Assembly: GCA_022843625.1 (NCBI GenBank)
Contig: JALHNH010000001.1
Location: forward strand, 361,312-425,311
Reading direction: 5' to 3'
Length of the DNA: 64,000 nucleotides
From: Bryobacter sp.
GTDB taxonomy: Bacteria; Acidobacteriota; Terriglobia; Bryobacterales; Bryobacteraceae
Below, piece after piece: positions 7,222 through 15,626 of this stretch. The first letter of the stretch is position 1, and each line of letters opens with the position of its first letter. Both the position numbers and the translations under genes were made by a program. The notes below the pieces were generated by a model. It did no database searches and was not told where the DNA came from. It worked only from the letters and a program-made list of their open reading frames with translations.

Positions 7222-9031
7222 CGTCACCGTCTTTGAGCGAATTGAGCAGGAGAGCCCTGCGGCAATCTCCACACTGGACAAATTGGATGTTGCCAAGGTG
7301 CCAGGCGTTAATATCGACGATCGATTGAGGATGGTTCCAGGCTTTACGCTTTTCCGTCGCAACTCAAGCCTTGTTGCCAATCCAACCACGCAAGGCGTCA
7401 GCTTGCGTGGTGTGGGATCTACCGGGGCAAGCCGTACGCTTGTGCTGTGGGACGGTGTACCTTTAAACGACCCTTTTGGTGGCTGGATCTACTGGACTCG
7501 TGTTCCTTCTGAGGAAATCGAGCGGGCCGAAGTGATTCGAGGGGCGACCACGAGTGTCTTTGGCGATCGCACGATGTCGGGAAGCGTCGCATTGTTTACC
7601 CGGCCGGCGGAGCCGATGAGGCTGAGCTTTGGGATGGAAGGGGGCAATCTTGGAACGCTTCAGCCCAGTGCCGGATTCTCGCACGTAATCCGCAAAATTG
7701 GAATCAGCGGCTTCTTTCGTGCTTTTGACACAGATGGATATCTGATCGTCCCCAAGGAACGCGCCGGTCGCATCGATACACCCGCTGGAGTTCGTTTCGC
7801 AGCAGGGGCTTTTAAAGCCGACTACTCCACCGCAAAGGATCGTATCAGCTTGAAGGTCGATGTATTGGCTGAAGAACGCGCTAACGGCACTCCCTTCCAG
7901 ACGAACTCTACCAGTCTCGGAACCTTGGGAGCGAATTACTCTCGCGATTTTGGGGCCGCCAGCCTTGGAGTCATTGGGTACCACTCACGGCAGCAATATC
8001 ATCAGAAGTTCTCGGTATTGGCTGCCGACCGCAACAGTGAACGCCTGAGCAGCTATCAGAGTGTGCCTTCAGAAGCCGTTGGTGGGGGTGGTTATCTAAA
8101 AGCGAAACCCGGTCGATTCAATTGGACGATAGGTACAGATCTGCAGCGAGTGGAAGGTACAAGTACCGAAACGGTGCTTCCGGTGGGGCTGCGCGTGGGT
8201 GGAGGCAGTCAAACACAAACTGGAGTGTTTGGACAAGGAGATGCCAAGTTTGGCAATTTGCAGCTCTTTTTTGGTTCCCGCGGACAGTATGCCGGCAATG
8301 CGGGAAACTTCTATCAACCCTCGGGTGGTTTGGCATATGGGACAGGGCCATTCCGTTGGCGCGCCAGTGCTTACCGCAGTTTTCGTGCACCCACCCTCAA
8401 CGAACTCTATCGGGAATTCAGGGCTGGAAACACCACAACACAAGCCAACCCCAACTTGAGTGCAGAGAAGCTCTGGGCTGTGGAGTCTGGCCTCGATTAT
8501 CGGGGAGAGCTGTTTAATGCCCGAATCGGAGGCTTCTACAAAGAAATAGGCGACTTGATCACCAACGTTACCTTGTCTAGCAGCGCTGCGGCGGTGGTTC
8601 GTCAACGGCGCAATGCTGCGGCAGCCACGGTTCGCGGCGTAGAGCTGGAACTCGAAAAACGCTACAAACAGTTCCGCTTTGAGAGCTCTTACCTGATGGC
8701 GGATTCGCGGTTTGTCACCCGGGAACGATTGCCACAGGTTCCCAAGCATCAGGGAACGGCTCAAATTACCTGGTATGGCCGTAAGACGCTGCTAACCGCA
8801 AGCATGAGAAGCTCAGCCCTGCAGTTTGAGGACGACCGCAACAGTCAACTGCTTCCTGGCTTTGCACTTTTTCAACTGTCTGCGCGCCAGGACCTATGGA
8901 GGGGTTTGAAGGCAACGCTTGCTATTGAAAACATTGCGGATCGACGCATCCTTACCGGATTCACTCCCTTTCCGCAAACTGGTGGACCTCAGCTGTATCG
9001 CGTCGGATTAAGATGGGATGGCCGAATTTAG
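7142..9031 (+). CDS. TonB-dependent outer membrane receptor
   Basis: A 629-residue receptor. The signal peptide (MIKIFTFLVFALGICLSQ) is followed by the plug domain at ~40-150, with VAKVPGVNIDDRLRMVPGF, SLRGVGSTGASRTLVLWDGV and the IERAEVIRGATTSVFGDR segment typical of TonB plugs. The rest is a beta-barrel with frequent aromatic-ended strands, FRAPTLNELYREFRAGN and a C-terminal strand ending LYRVGLRWDGRI. It takes up a siderophore, cofactor or oligomer through the outer membrane; the ligand is unknown. It starts inside the DUF58 gene in the other frame, an unusually long 80-bp overlap. The signal peptide fits exactly at ATG 7142, so the start looks right. Confidence 0.92.
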   Translation: MIKIFTFLVFALGICLSQEKPAPVRTSVTVFERIEQESPAAISTLDKLDVAKVPGVNIDDRLRMVPGFTLFRRNSSLVANPTTQGVSLRGVGSTGASRTLVLWDGVPLNDPFGGWIYWTRVPSEEIERAEVIRGATTSVFGDRTMSGSVALFTRPAEPMRLSFGMEGGNLGTLQPSAGFSHVIRKIGISGFFRAFDTDGYLIVPKERAGRIDTPAGVRFAAGAFKADYSTAKDRISLKVDVLAEERANGTPFQTNSTSLGTLGANYSRDFGAASLGVIGYHSRQQYHQKFSVLAADRNSERLSSYQSVPSEAVGGGGYLKAKPGRFNWTIGTDLQRVEGTSTETVLPVGLRVGGGSQTQTGVFGQGDAKFGNLQLFFGSRGQYAGNAGNFYQPSGGLAYGTGPFRWRASAYRSFRAPTLNELYREFRAGNTTTQANPNLSAEKLWAVESGLDYRGELFNARIGGFYKEIGDLITNVTLSSSAAAVVRQRRNAAAATVRGVELELEKRYKQFRFESSYLMADSRFVTRERLPQVPKHQGTAQITWYGRKTLLTASMRSSALQFEDDRNSQLLPGFALFQLSARQDLWRGLKATLAIENIADRRILTGFTPFPQTGGPQLYRVGLRWDGRI

Positions 9032-9073
9032 GTTCGTCGAGTAACGCACCCTCTTGATGATGCGCCTATATCA

Positions 9074-9664
9074 ATGAACGCAGATCCACAACTCGTTGCT
9101 CGTGCTCAGTCGGGAGACGAAGTAGCGTTTAATGAGTTGGTTGCGGGTTGCCGTAAGCGCGTGCTTTCCATTGTCGGTCGTTTGATTGGCAAACCGGAAG
9201 ACGTTGAAGACGTGGCCCAGGACGTGTTTTTGCGTTTGTACTTTTCGTTGAGTCAATTGTCCAACGTTGAGCTCTTCGATCGCTGGTTGTACCGCCTCAC
9301 GGTGAATGCAGCCTACGACTATATGAGAAAAACGAAGCGTCGCAAGGAAAGCCGCATGGCCGATCTGAGCGAAGCCCAAATGGTGATGGCAGATGCTTCT
9401 GCGGGTGAGCTGCAAGGCAAGTCCGATGAGAGGCAGTCCACCTTAAGGGATTTTGTGCATTGGCTCCTCAGTGGAGTCAGTGAGGAAGATCGAATCCTGC
9501 TACTTTTAAAGGAAGTAGAGGGTTTATCGATCAAGGAGCTGGAAGAGGTCTATGGGGCCAACGAAAGCGCTTTGAAGGTGAGATTGTTTCGGGCCCGGCA
9601 ACGGGTTCTGAAGGCTTTTGAGAAGTCAAAAGAAGTGAAGGGAAACGATGGCGAATCACGATGA
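9074..9664 (+). CDS. ECF RNA polymerase sigma factor
   Basis: A 196-residue sigma-70 family factor with region 2 (VGRLIGKPEDVEDVAQDVFL, then FDRWLYRLTVNAAYDYMRKT) and region 4 (LLLKEVEGLSIKELEEVYGA, then VRLFRARQRVLKAFEK). Regions 1.1 and 3 are missing, as in extracytoplasmic-function sigma factors. It directs RNA polymerase to an envelope or stress regulon. It overlaps the next gene by 17 bp, the usual arrangement with its anti-sigma factor. The linker between regions 2 and 4 is longer than average (about 45 residues). Confidence 0.93.
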   Translation: MNADPQLVARAQSGDEVAFNELVAGCRKRVLSIVGRLIGKPEDVEDVAQDVFLRLYFSLSQLSNVELFDRWLYRLTVNAAYDYMRKTKRRKESRMADLSEAQMVMADASAGELQGKSDERQSTLRDFVHWLLSGVSEEDRILLLLKEVEGLSIKELEEVYGANESALKVRLFRARQRVLKAFEKSKEVKGNDGESR

Positions 9665-9983
9665 ACAACTGGATCAACTCCTGCTCAATTACCGGGCAGC
9701 TTGTCCAGAAACCGAAGCCAGTGCGAATTTCATGCCCGCCGTCTGGGCTCGCATCGAGGCACGCAAGAAATCCGATCTTTGGCTCGTACGCTGGGTGAAT
9801 TCTTTTGCTACCGCTGCCGCGTTGGTTGTAATGGGCTTGGGTTTCCTTTTGTATCAGAATCCGAAGCCTTTGCCGCAACGTGCCTATATCGAGAAGTTGA
9901 CTGACGAAATCAGCGAGGATCATTTCCTCGACACCTCATACGTCGCAAGCTCCAAGCCTGTAAAATCCTGGAGCAACCGCTAA
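9648..9983 (+). CDS. small single-span membrane protein, likely anti-sigma factor
   Basis: A 111-residue protein with a cytoplasmic N-terminus of about 50 residues, one hydrophobic span (FATAAALVVMGLGFLLY) and a periplasmic tail. Neither the HxxxCxxC zinc motif of ZAS anti-sigma factors nor any named domain is visible. The 17-bp overlap with the ECF sigma gene and the topology argue for an anti-sigma role; this is inference from context. It ends directly against the ATG of the Spy-like gene with no gap. Confidence 0.65.
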   Translation: MANHDEQLDQLLLNYRAACPETEASANFMPAVWARIEARKKSDLWLVRWVNSFATAAALVVMGLGFLLYQNPKPLPQRAYIEKLTDEISEDHFLDTSYVASSKPVKSWSNR

Positions 9984-10391
9984 ATGCAAATTTCTGGGGG
10001 GAAAGTTGCACTTTATCTGGGATTGATCTTTGGTGCCGGAATTACCGCTGGCGCTTTCGGTCATATGCTTTATTCCACTGAAACCGTCAGCGCCAAGGCA
10101 GTTCCCACCAACAACAATGACGACTGGCGGCAGCGCTATGTAGAGAGTATGCGCACCCGATTGAAAATGGGCGACGATCAACTCAAAGAGCTCAATGAAA
10201 CTCTGGATGAGACTCGTGTGGAATACCGTCTCCTTCGTCAACGCTACAAACCTGAGATGGAAAAAATCCATCAAGTGCAGGTAGACAAAATCAAAAAGTT
10301 TCTGAGAGCGGAACAGCTGTCTGAATTCGAGAAGATGGAACGCGAGCGAGAAGAGAAAATGCGGGCTCGCGAGAGCGGCCCGGGCGTTTAA
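9984..10391 (+). CDS. membrane-anchored helical protein, Spy/CpxP/ZraP-like
   Basis: A 135-residue protein with an N-terminal membrane span (LYLGLIFGAGITAGAFGHML) and a highly charged, all-helical periplasmic part. Examples are RLKMGDDQLKELNETLDETR, and IHQVQVDKIKKFLRAEQLSE followed by a Glu/Arg-rich helix. The helix pattern, with an xLxxxQL(S)xFExM segment, recalls the LTxxQ fold of Spy, CpxP, ZraP and CnrX, which sense metal or misfolded protein in the periplasm. It is the third gene of the sigma/anti-sigma unit and ends in a 4-bp stop-on-stop overlap with the convergent gene. A periplasmic sensor for the sigma factor is the simplest guess. Confidence 0.6.
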   Translation: MQISGGKVALYLGLIFGAGITAGAFGHMLYSTETVSAKAVPTNNNDDWRQRYVESMRTRLKMGDDQLKELNETLDETRVEYRLLRQRYKPEMEKIHQVQVDKIKKFLRAEQLSEFEKMEREREEKMRARESGPGV

Positions 10392-11494
10392 TTTACAGGC
10401 ACTTCTTTAGGCCCACCCGGCAATCCGTAGATCATTACGGTTTTGCGAGCGGGCTCGGCGGCTTTCACAATAACTGGTGGTGGAGGGGGCGCAAGGGCAG
10501 CAGCAGTGCTGGCTTCTGCAACTGGTTTGGGCTTGTCTGCACCAGGAATCAAGCTGCTCGCCATGATTTTGTCGATGTCGGATTGCTCCATCGAGATTGC
10601 CGCACGCACCAGGTTGCCTGAAGAGCTAAGTTCTACCATTTTGTCTATGTCTACCGGGAAAGCTTCTGCTGCATTGGTATTCAATTTTGCCATGGCCATG
10701 GCACCCTTTAGCAAATCCAGCATCTGAGCTGCCGCCTTCGCGTTCACTGTTTGTACCTGAATATCCATGGTGACATTTCTTCGAATGGCCATCCCGAGCG
10801 AGAAATTTCTGACCTGACTGGCCATTTGAGTCATCGGGTCTGTCTGTTTGGAAGCTCCAGCATTCAGGTTTAAAGGTGCGGTGTTTCCAACGAACCAGAC
10901 GTCGTTTGCGGCCTCGAGATCTCTTGCTCTTTCAAAAAGCGGGTTGGCCTGAGGAGTCAGGCCGGTTTCCATTCTTTCAATGGCAACACGCAGAGGACCT
11001 TCTTCGCCAATCAGAATATTCTTGTTGTCGTAGAGGGCAAAGGCTGGTTTTCCTGCCGGCATCTCCATGCCGAACTGCACCTTTTGGAAACCTGGCTTTT
11101 TGGCTGGAGCGACTTTACCTTTGGTTGGAAGCAAAACTTTGGTCTTACCCCATTGCTCCATCCGAAGGCCGTTGCGAGCTCCGAGTTCAATGAGTTTGTC
11201 TGCCTCAAACCGGCCCTGAACCAGCATCAGCAAATCGCTGCCCTTGTTGTTCTTTGACACAGCCGAAAGATGAATAGAATCAATCTGATCCATCAGTGGT
11301 TCCAGTGCTTTTAGGTCTCCCAGATTGCCTTTCAGCTCTTTCTTCATGGAGAGCCCTAAAGTGCTCTTCAACATCCATTTGACGTCGACGCCCAAAAGGA
11401 TTTCAGACTGGGGGAATGCAAAGCGGAAATCCGTTTCAGCCTGCAGAATGAGGGTCGAAATGGCAATTGTGAAGAGAAAGCGTTTTGAAAACAT
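10388..11494 (-). CDS. secreted protein of unknown function, acidobacterial type
   Basis: A 368-residue protein with a signal peptide (MFSKRFLFTIAISTLILQA). I recognise no enzymatic domain. The middle part alternates short beta-like and helical segments (FALYDNKNILIGEEGPLRVA, VWFVGNTAPLNLNAGAS). The last 60 residues are an Ala/Pro-rich linker leading to a short end, KTVMIYGLPGGPKEVPVN, which looks like a conserved C-terminal tag. A periplasmic or cell-surface location is inferred. It is monocistronic between two convergent or divergent neighbours. Confidence 0.65.
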   Translation of the reverse strand: MFSKRFLFTIAISTLILQAETDFRFAFPQSEILLGVDVKWMLKSTLGLSMKKELKGNLGDLKALEPLMDQIDSIHLSAVSKNNKGSDLLMLVQGRFEADKLIELGARNGLRMEQWGKTKVLLPTKGKVAPAKKPGFQKVQFGMEMPAGKPAFALYDNKNILIGEEGPLRVAIERMETGLTPQANPLFERARDLEAANDVWFVGNTAPLNLNAGASKQTDPMTQMASQVRNFSLGMAIRRNVTMDIQVQTVNAKAAAQMLDLLKGAMAMAKLNTNAAEAFPVDIDKMVELSSSGNLVRAAISMEQSDIDKIMASSLIPGADKPKPVAEASTAAALAPPPPPVIVKAAEPARKTVMIYGLPGGPKEVPVN

Positions 11495-11535
11495 GGTTAC
11501 TCAACGAATCTATCGGCTGAGTCGAGAGAGTTCTG

Positions 11536-11541
11536 TAGAAT
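11536..11541 (+). promoter_or_regulatory. -10 box, leaderless start of the Gfo/Idh gene
   Basis: TAGAAT ends exactly 6 nt before ATG 11548, which places transcription start at the A of the start codon. No purine-rich ribosome binding site lies between. Confidence 0.55.
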
Positions 11542-11547
11542 AAACCC

Positions 11548-12564
11548 ATGAATCTACGTCGATCTTTGCTCGCCGCCCCTATATTGTTGGCCGCCCAGGA
11601 ATCGAAGTTTCGTGTGGCTGTCCTGGGAACCGAACATGGTCATGTCAATGGTTTTCTCAATGCGGCAAAAAAGCGAAGCGATGTAGAAGTTGTTGGGCCG
11701 ATCTCTTTTGAAGACCGCGAGAAATTGCGCGGTGAAAAAGTGGAAGCCGTCGCCTGCTTCTCCTCTACCGACCGGCACCTCGAAGTAGCCAAACTTTGTG
11801 CTTCGCTCAAGCTGCCCATGATGATGGAAAAGCCTTTGGCCACCACCAATGCCGACGCTCAGGAGATGTCGAGATTGTCGGCCAAGGCAGGGATTCCCAT
11901 CTTCGTAAACTACGAAACCACTTGGTATAAGAGCCATGCCGAGTTATGGAGGTTCTTCAAGCAGGAGAAGGCGGCAGGGCGGATTCGCAAGATGGTGGCC
12001 ATGGATGGACATGCCGGCCCCAAGGAAATCGGCGTAGGCCCTGAATTTCTTTCGTGGCTCACTGATCCGGTGCGCAACGGAGCCGGTGCGCTCTTCGATT
12101 TCGGCTGTTATGGCGCCAATCTGATGACCTGGATGATGGACAACCAGCGGCCGCTAAGCGTGCTGGCAAGCGTTAAGCGAAACAAGCCGGAGATCTACTC
12201 CAAAGTGGATGACGAAGCAACTGTGATTGTGGACTATCCGGACGCGCAGGGCATCATCGAAGGCAGTTGGAACTGGCCCTTCAGCCGCAAGGACTTCGAG
12301 ATCTATGGCGAGAAGGCTTATGCTCATGCCTATGGCGGCAATAGTGTTCGTCGGCGACGCAGTGGGGCTAGCGCCGAAGAAGTGATTGCACCGGCAGACT
12401 TGCCTACCGACGAAGCGGATTCCATCTCCTACCTGAAGGCTGTCGCCCGAGGCAAGATCAAGCCCGGTGGGCTTTCCAGCCTGGAGAACAACTTGATTGC
12501 TACAGAAATTCTTGTCGCCGCACGGGAGAGCGTCCGCAGTGGACGAGTCGTTCGCATCCGCTAG
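11548..12564 (+). CDS. Gfo/Idh/MocA-family oxidoreductase with export-type leader
   Basis: A 338-residue NAD(P)-dependent sugar or inositol dehydrogenase-like protein. The Rossmann start (FRVAVLGTEHGHVNGFLNAA) at ~20 lacks the usual GxGxxG and has GTEHGH instead. MMEKPLATTNADAQEMSRLS is the EKP substrate/cofactor motif at ~90-110. The first 16 residues (MNLRRSLLAAPILLAA) look like a twin-arginine leader, a habit of this group for many such oxidoreductases. The substrate is not predictable. It ends in a CTAG stop-on-stop overlap with the glycosyltransferase. Confidence 0.82.
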   Translation: MNLRRSLLAAPILLAAQESKFRVAVLGTEHGHVNGFLNAAKKRSDVEVVGPISFEDREKLRGEKVEAVACFSSTDRHLEVAKLCASLKLPMMMEKPLATTNADAQEMSRLSAKAGIPIFVNYETTWYKSHAELWRFFKQEKAAGRIRKMVAMDGHAGPKEIGVGPEFLSWLTDPVRNGAGALFDFGCYGANLMTWMMDNQRPLSVLASVKRNKPEIYSKVDDEATVIVDYPDAQGIIEGSWNWPFSRKDFEIYGEKAYAHAYGGNSVRRRRSGASAEEVIAPADLPTDEADSISYLKAVARGKIKPGGLSSLENNLIATEILVAARESVRSGRVVRIR

Positions 12565-13730
12565 TGCAGGGCAGGGGATTGAGCGTAGGCTTGGTACACC
12601 TGGTCGAAGACGCGATTCCAGGAATTCTCGTGTGCATGCCGGCGGGCGGCCTGCCCCATTCTGGAGCGTAGTGCTGGATCAGCCATAAGCTGCTTCAACA
12701 CGTTGGCAAAGTTGGCGGCACCTTCACAGATAAATCCGTTCTCGCCTTCCTGAACCTGATGCTGAGGGCCACCCCCTCTGGCCACGATCACTGGTACACC
12801 CGAAGCCATTGCTTCCAAGATCACCAGCCCAAAGGTATCTGTCTCTGAAGGAAACACAAATGCGTCCATATCGGCAAAGGCATTAGCCAGATCATCGCCG
12901 CGCAGGACGCCAGGCAGCTCTGCACGATTCAGGTTTGCCTCAAGCCACTTTCTCTCGCTTCCTTCGCCTACCATCACCAAACGGTAATCAGTTACACCCG
13001 ATGCCTTAAGAGCTTCTTGAATTCGAGCAAAGAATCTGACGTTCTTCTCAGGGGTCAAGCGTCCTACATAGCCAATCACAAAAGGATTGCCCGAAGACCG
13101 TTTCCGCTCTGGACAGAAGCGTTGCAGATCTACTCCATGCAGCATGAGAGAACAAGGTTTGCCGGTTCGTTCTTCGAGTAGCTCCACAAGCTCTGAATTC
13201 GGAGCCATGTTGTAGCATGGGATGTGATAGAAGCGAGCTAGCGCCATGAGGCTCCATTTCTCGGCCTTCTCGCTTAAAGTGTTAACCATGCCCGCCGGTA
13301 GGAATGCCAGACCTTTTGCGACACGACGGGCCGCATACTCGTGAAGGTTGGTGTGCCAGGAGCCAATCAGCGGGATCTTGTTGCGGTGCGCGATGTGGGC
13401 ACCCAGAATACCGATATCCCCAGGGCCAGTAATGTGGATGAGGTCTGGTTGGAAGGCGAGAATTTCTTCGCTTACTTGTTTTGTGTAGCGGGTGAGTAAG
13501 GGGTCGCAGTAGAGATCTTCGTCGAGGCGGAAGGATGCAAAGCCACGCTTGAGGCTCAAATTCGTTACGCTGCCACTTTTCGACACGATCGTCTGGCTTC
13601 CGCTGTGTACGCATAAGAATGGGAGAGCGTGACGCTCTGCATAAGCACAAAACTCCCTGCTTAGACTTGCAACGCCATTTGGCTCAAGATAGGCATCGGT
13701 GAAGAAAGCAACTCGAATAGGAGAGGACAC
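12561..13730 (-). CDS. GT4-family glycosyltransferase
   Basis: A 389-residue retaining glycosyltransferase (GT-B fold, family 4). The N-terminal domain starts VAFFTDAYLEPNGVASLSRE. The C-terminal donor-binding domain has VIGYVGRLTPEKNVRF and the E-x7-E motif in FPSETDTFGLVILEAMASGV at ~285-305. It resembles mannosyl- or glucosyltransferases of glycolipid and polysaccharide synthesis (COG0438). The start is GTG 13730, preceded on the minus strand by TATAGA five bases upstream, so the message may be leaderless. No sugar-pathway genes are adjacent. Confidence 0.88.
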   Translation of the reverse strand: MSSPIRVAFFTDAYLEPNGVASLSREFCAYAERHALPFLCVHSGSQTIVSKSGSVTNLSLKRGFASFRLDEDLYCDPLLTRYTKQVSEEILAFQPDLIHITGPGDIGILGAHIAHRNKIPLIGSWHTNLHEYAARRVAKGLAFLPAGMVNTLSEKAEKWSLMALARFYHIPCYNMAPNSELVELLEERTGKPCSLMLHGVDLQRFCPERKRSSGNPFVIGYVGRLTPEKNVRFFARIQEALKASGVTDYRLVMVGEGSERKWLEANLNRAELPGVLRGDDLANAFADMDAFVFPSETDTFGLVILEAMASGVPVIVARGGGPQHQVQEGENGFICEGAANFANVLKQLMADPALRSRMGQAARRHAHENSWNRVFDQVYQAYAQSPALH

Positions 13731-13763
13731 TAAGGTCTATAAAGCATATGCGAGGACAAGCCG

Positions 13764-14207
13764 CTAAAGTGCGTTCTCCGGCAGAATTTGTTTTAAATGA
13801 TGAACCAGATGTCGCACATAGTCGATTGCGAGGAATTCCAAACTTACTGGCTCGTTGTCACCAATACGGCACTCCACCTGCAGCGATTGCACTGGAATTC
13901 GTTCGATCACATGTGCCAGTAAAGTGTTGTAGGTGGTCCACAATTCCAGCAGCGCAGCGGCAGGGAACGATTCGTAGGATTGCACCGCGACCCAGCCACC
14001 GGCATCGTAGGCAGGAAATTCCAATGACGGCTGCAGCATCGCCCGAACGAATCTCTGATGGTTGTTGGAGGCAGAATCTACAAGATGCCCCAGCACCTGC
14101 ACCCGACGCCATTTGCCCGTAGCATAGGGCTCCTGCCATGCGATATCTTTTGCCAGCCGCTGCACTAAATCAATCAGGTTGCGAAGGTCAGTTGCTGTCT
14201 GATTCAT
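13764..14207 (-). CDS. DinB-like metal-binding protein
   Basis: A 147-residue four-helix protein of the DinB/YfiT superfamily. Candidate metal histidines are in QVLGHLVDSASNNHQRFV near residue 40 and in YVRHLVHHLKQIL at the C-terminus. The family includes thiol-dependent transferases (bacillithiol, mycothiol) and uncharacterised stress proteins. The partner here is unknown. It is separated by 21 bp from the downstream sulfatase. Confidence 0.8.
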   Translation of the reverse strand: MNQTATDLRNLIDLVQRLAKDIAWQEPYATGKWRRVQVLGHLVDSASNNHQRFVRAMLQPSLEFPAYDAGGWVAVQSYESFPAAALLELWTTYNTLLAHVIERIPVQSLQVECRIGDNEPVSLEFLAIDYVRHLVHHLKQILPENAL

Positions 14208-14228
14208 TGAAGCTGAAGATTAGCACGC

Positions 14229-15575
14229 CTAGAGCGTGAAGGGCCAGGATCGGCTAAGTGGATCGTTGGCAGCCCCCAAACCTGCTGGCAGGAAGTCATA
14301 GGTATCGTTCATCCAGTTGGAGAGTCGGCGTTCCAGATCCAGTCTCGTCTCGCTGTGTGCCTGGGATTCGACCAGATTGTTCAATTCCAGCGGATCTTCG
14401 GCAAGGTCAAAAAGTTGAATAACAGGGCGTGAGGGACTGAACAATTGACGCAGGTGTACTGGTGTCTCTGACCTGCGTCGCGCCAGCATCGCCTGCCAGG
14501 TTGGGCTGCCTTCAAGATCCGATGGCGGACGGTAGGGAAAGTGGGGAGCGGCGTTGAAAATGAACTTGTGGCGCTCTGTGCGAATGCAACGCATCGGGTC
14601 AAAAGTATCGTGCCAGTTTCTCTCAGAAAAGACTTCGGTGCGGGCTTGATAAGGCTGGTTGAGTAAGAGCGGTAGGAATGAGCGCCCCTGCATTTTTGGT
14701 GTTTGCTGGATACCCGCGGCGTTGAGCCAGGTGGAGGCCAAATCTACATGAGCAATTATCTCGCGTTTGACTGAAGAAGCAGCGATTTTGCCAGGCATCC
14801 AGGCAATCAGGGGTACGTGGATTCCTGCTTCGTAGAGTGTACCTTTCGCCCTCGGAAAGGGCATTCCGTTGTCGCCAGTAAAGATCACCATCGTGTCGTT
14901 GGAATTGCCCTGAGATGCGAGCAGATCCATGATTTGGCCTACTTCTGCATCCATGCGGGCGATGAAGTCGTAATAGTGGGCGAGGTCCTGTCGGACGGCT
15001 GGCCAATCGGGAAGCCACTTGGGAACCTGAACATTTTTCGGATCGTGCGGAGGCTGGAATGCTCCCGGCATATAGGGGCGGTGCGGATCGGTAAAGCCAA
15101 CCTGCAGCCAGAAGGGCTTCTCTTTGGGTTTGGAGTCGAAAAAGCTCTTGAATGACGCCTTGGCATCACCATAGAAATCTAGCCGCTTCTGAAAACCAGC
15201 GCCCTGATGATGCTTGCGAAAGATACCCGTGTGATACCCCTTCTGCTTCAACGAATCAATGATTGTGGGTTCCCAATCAGGTAAGGGGACATGGAGGCGG
15301 CTTGTGGAGGTTGTGTGTGGCGTACAACCTGTAAAGAGACTGGATCGATTCGGACTGCATTGAGGACTGGTAACGAAACAACGTTCGAATCGCATTCCTT
15401 CGCGTGCCAATTTGTCAAGATTTGGCGAGGTGACGGCGCGATTCCCGTAAGAACCCAGATCAGCGGCAGTATGGTCGTCTGATATCAAAAAGACGAAATT
15501 CATGGGTTTACCGGAGTTGCTTTGAGCCAAAAGTGAGGCGGCAGCGGAGTTTTGCAGAAATTCTCGACGATCCAT
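14229..15575 (-). CDS. Cys-type sulfatase
   Basis: A 448-residue type I sulfatase. NFVFLISDDHTAADLGSYGN supplies the first Asp pair for calcium. The CSPNR motif (Cys73) is the C-x-P-x-R site whose Cys is converted to formylglycine. FTGDNGMPFPRAKGTLYEAG gives the second DN metal motif. It hydrolyses sulfate esters, probably of a polysaccharide or glycan, after export: the N-terminus DRREFLQNSAAASLLAQ is a twin-arginine-like leader. ATG 15575 is favoured over GTG 15581 because TAGACT lies 8 nt before it. No formylglycine-generating enzyme or anaerobic maturase is in the window. Confidence 0.9.
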   Translation of the reverse strand: MDRREFLQNSAAASLLAQSNSGKPMNFVFLISDDHTAADLGSYGNRAVTSPNLDKLAREGMRFERCFVTSPQCSPNRSSLFTGCTPHTTSTSRLHVPLPDWEPTIIDSLKQKGYHTGIFRKHHQGAGFQKRLDFYGDAKASFKSFFDSKPKEKPFWLQVGFTDPHRPYMPGAFQPPHDPKNVQVPKWLPDWPAVRQDLAHYYDFIARMDAEVGQIMDLLASQGNSNDTMVIFTGDNGMPFPRAKGTLYEAGIHVPLIAWMPGKIAASSVKREIIAHVDLASTWLNAAGIQQTPKMQGRSFLPLLLNQPYQARTEVFSERNWHDTFDPMRCIRTERHKFIFNAAPHFPYRPPSDLEGSPTWQAMLARRRSETPVHLRQLFSPSRPVIQLFDLAEDPLELNNLVESQAHSETRLDLERRLSNWMNDTYDFLPAGLGAANDPLSRSWPFTL

Positions 15576-15583
15576 AGACACCT

Positions 15584-15589
15584 AGTCTA
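15584..15589 (-). promoter_or_regulatory. -10 box of the sulfatase gene
   Basis: TAGACT on the minus strand ends 8 nt before ATG 15575. With normal -10 spacing the transcript starts within one or two bases of the start codon. Confidence 0.45.
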
Positions 15590-15626
15590 TTAAAGCTTTC
15601 GCCTTATGATGACGATATTCGCCTTT

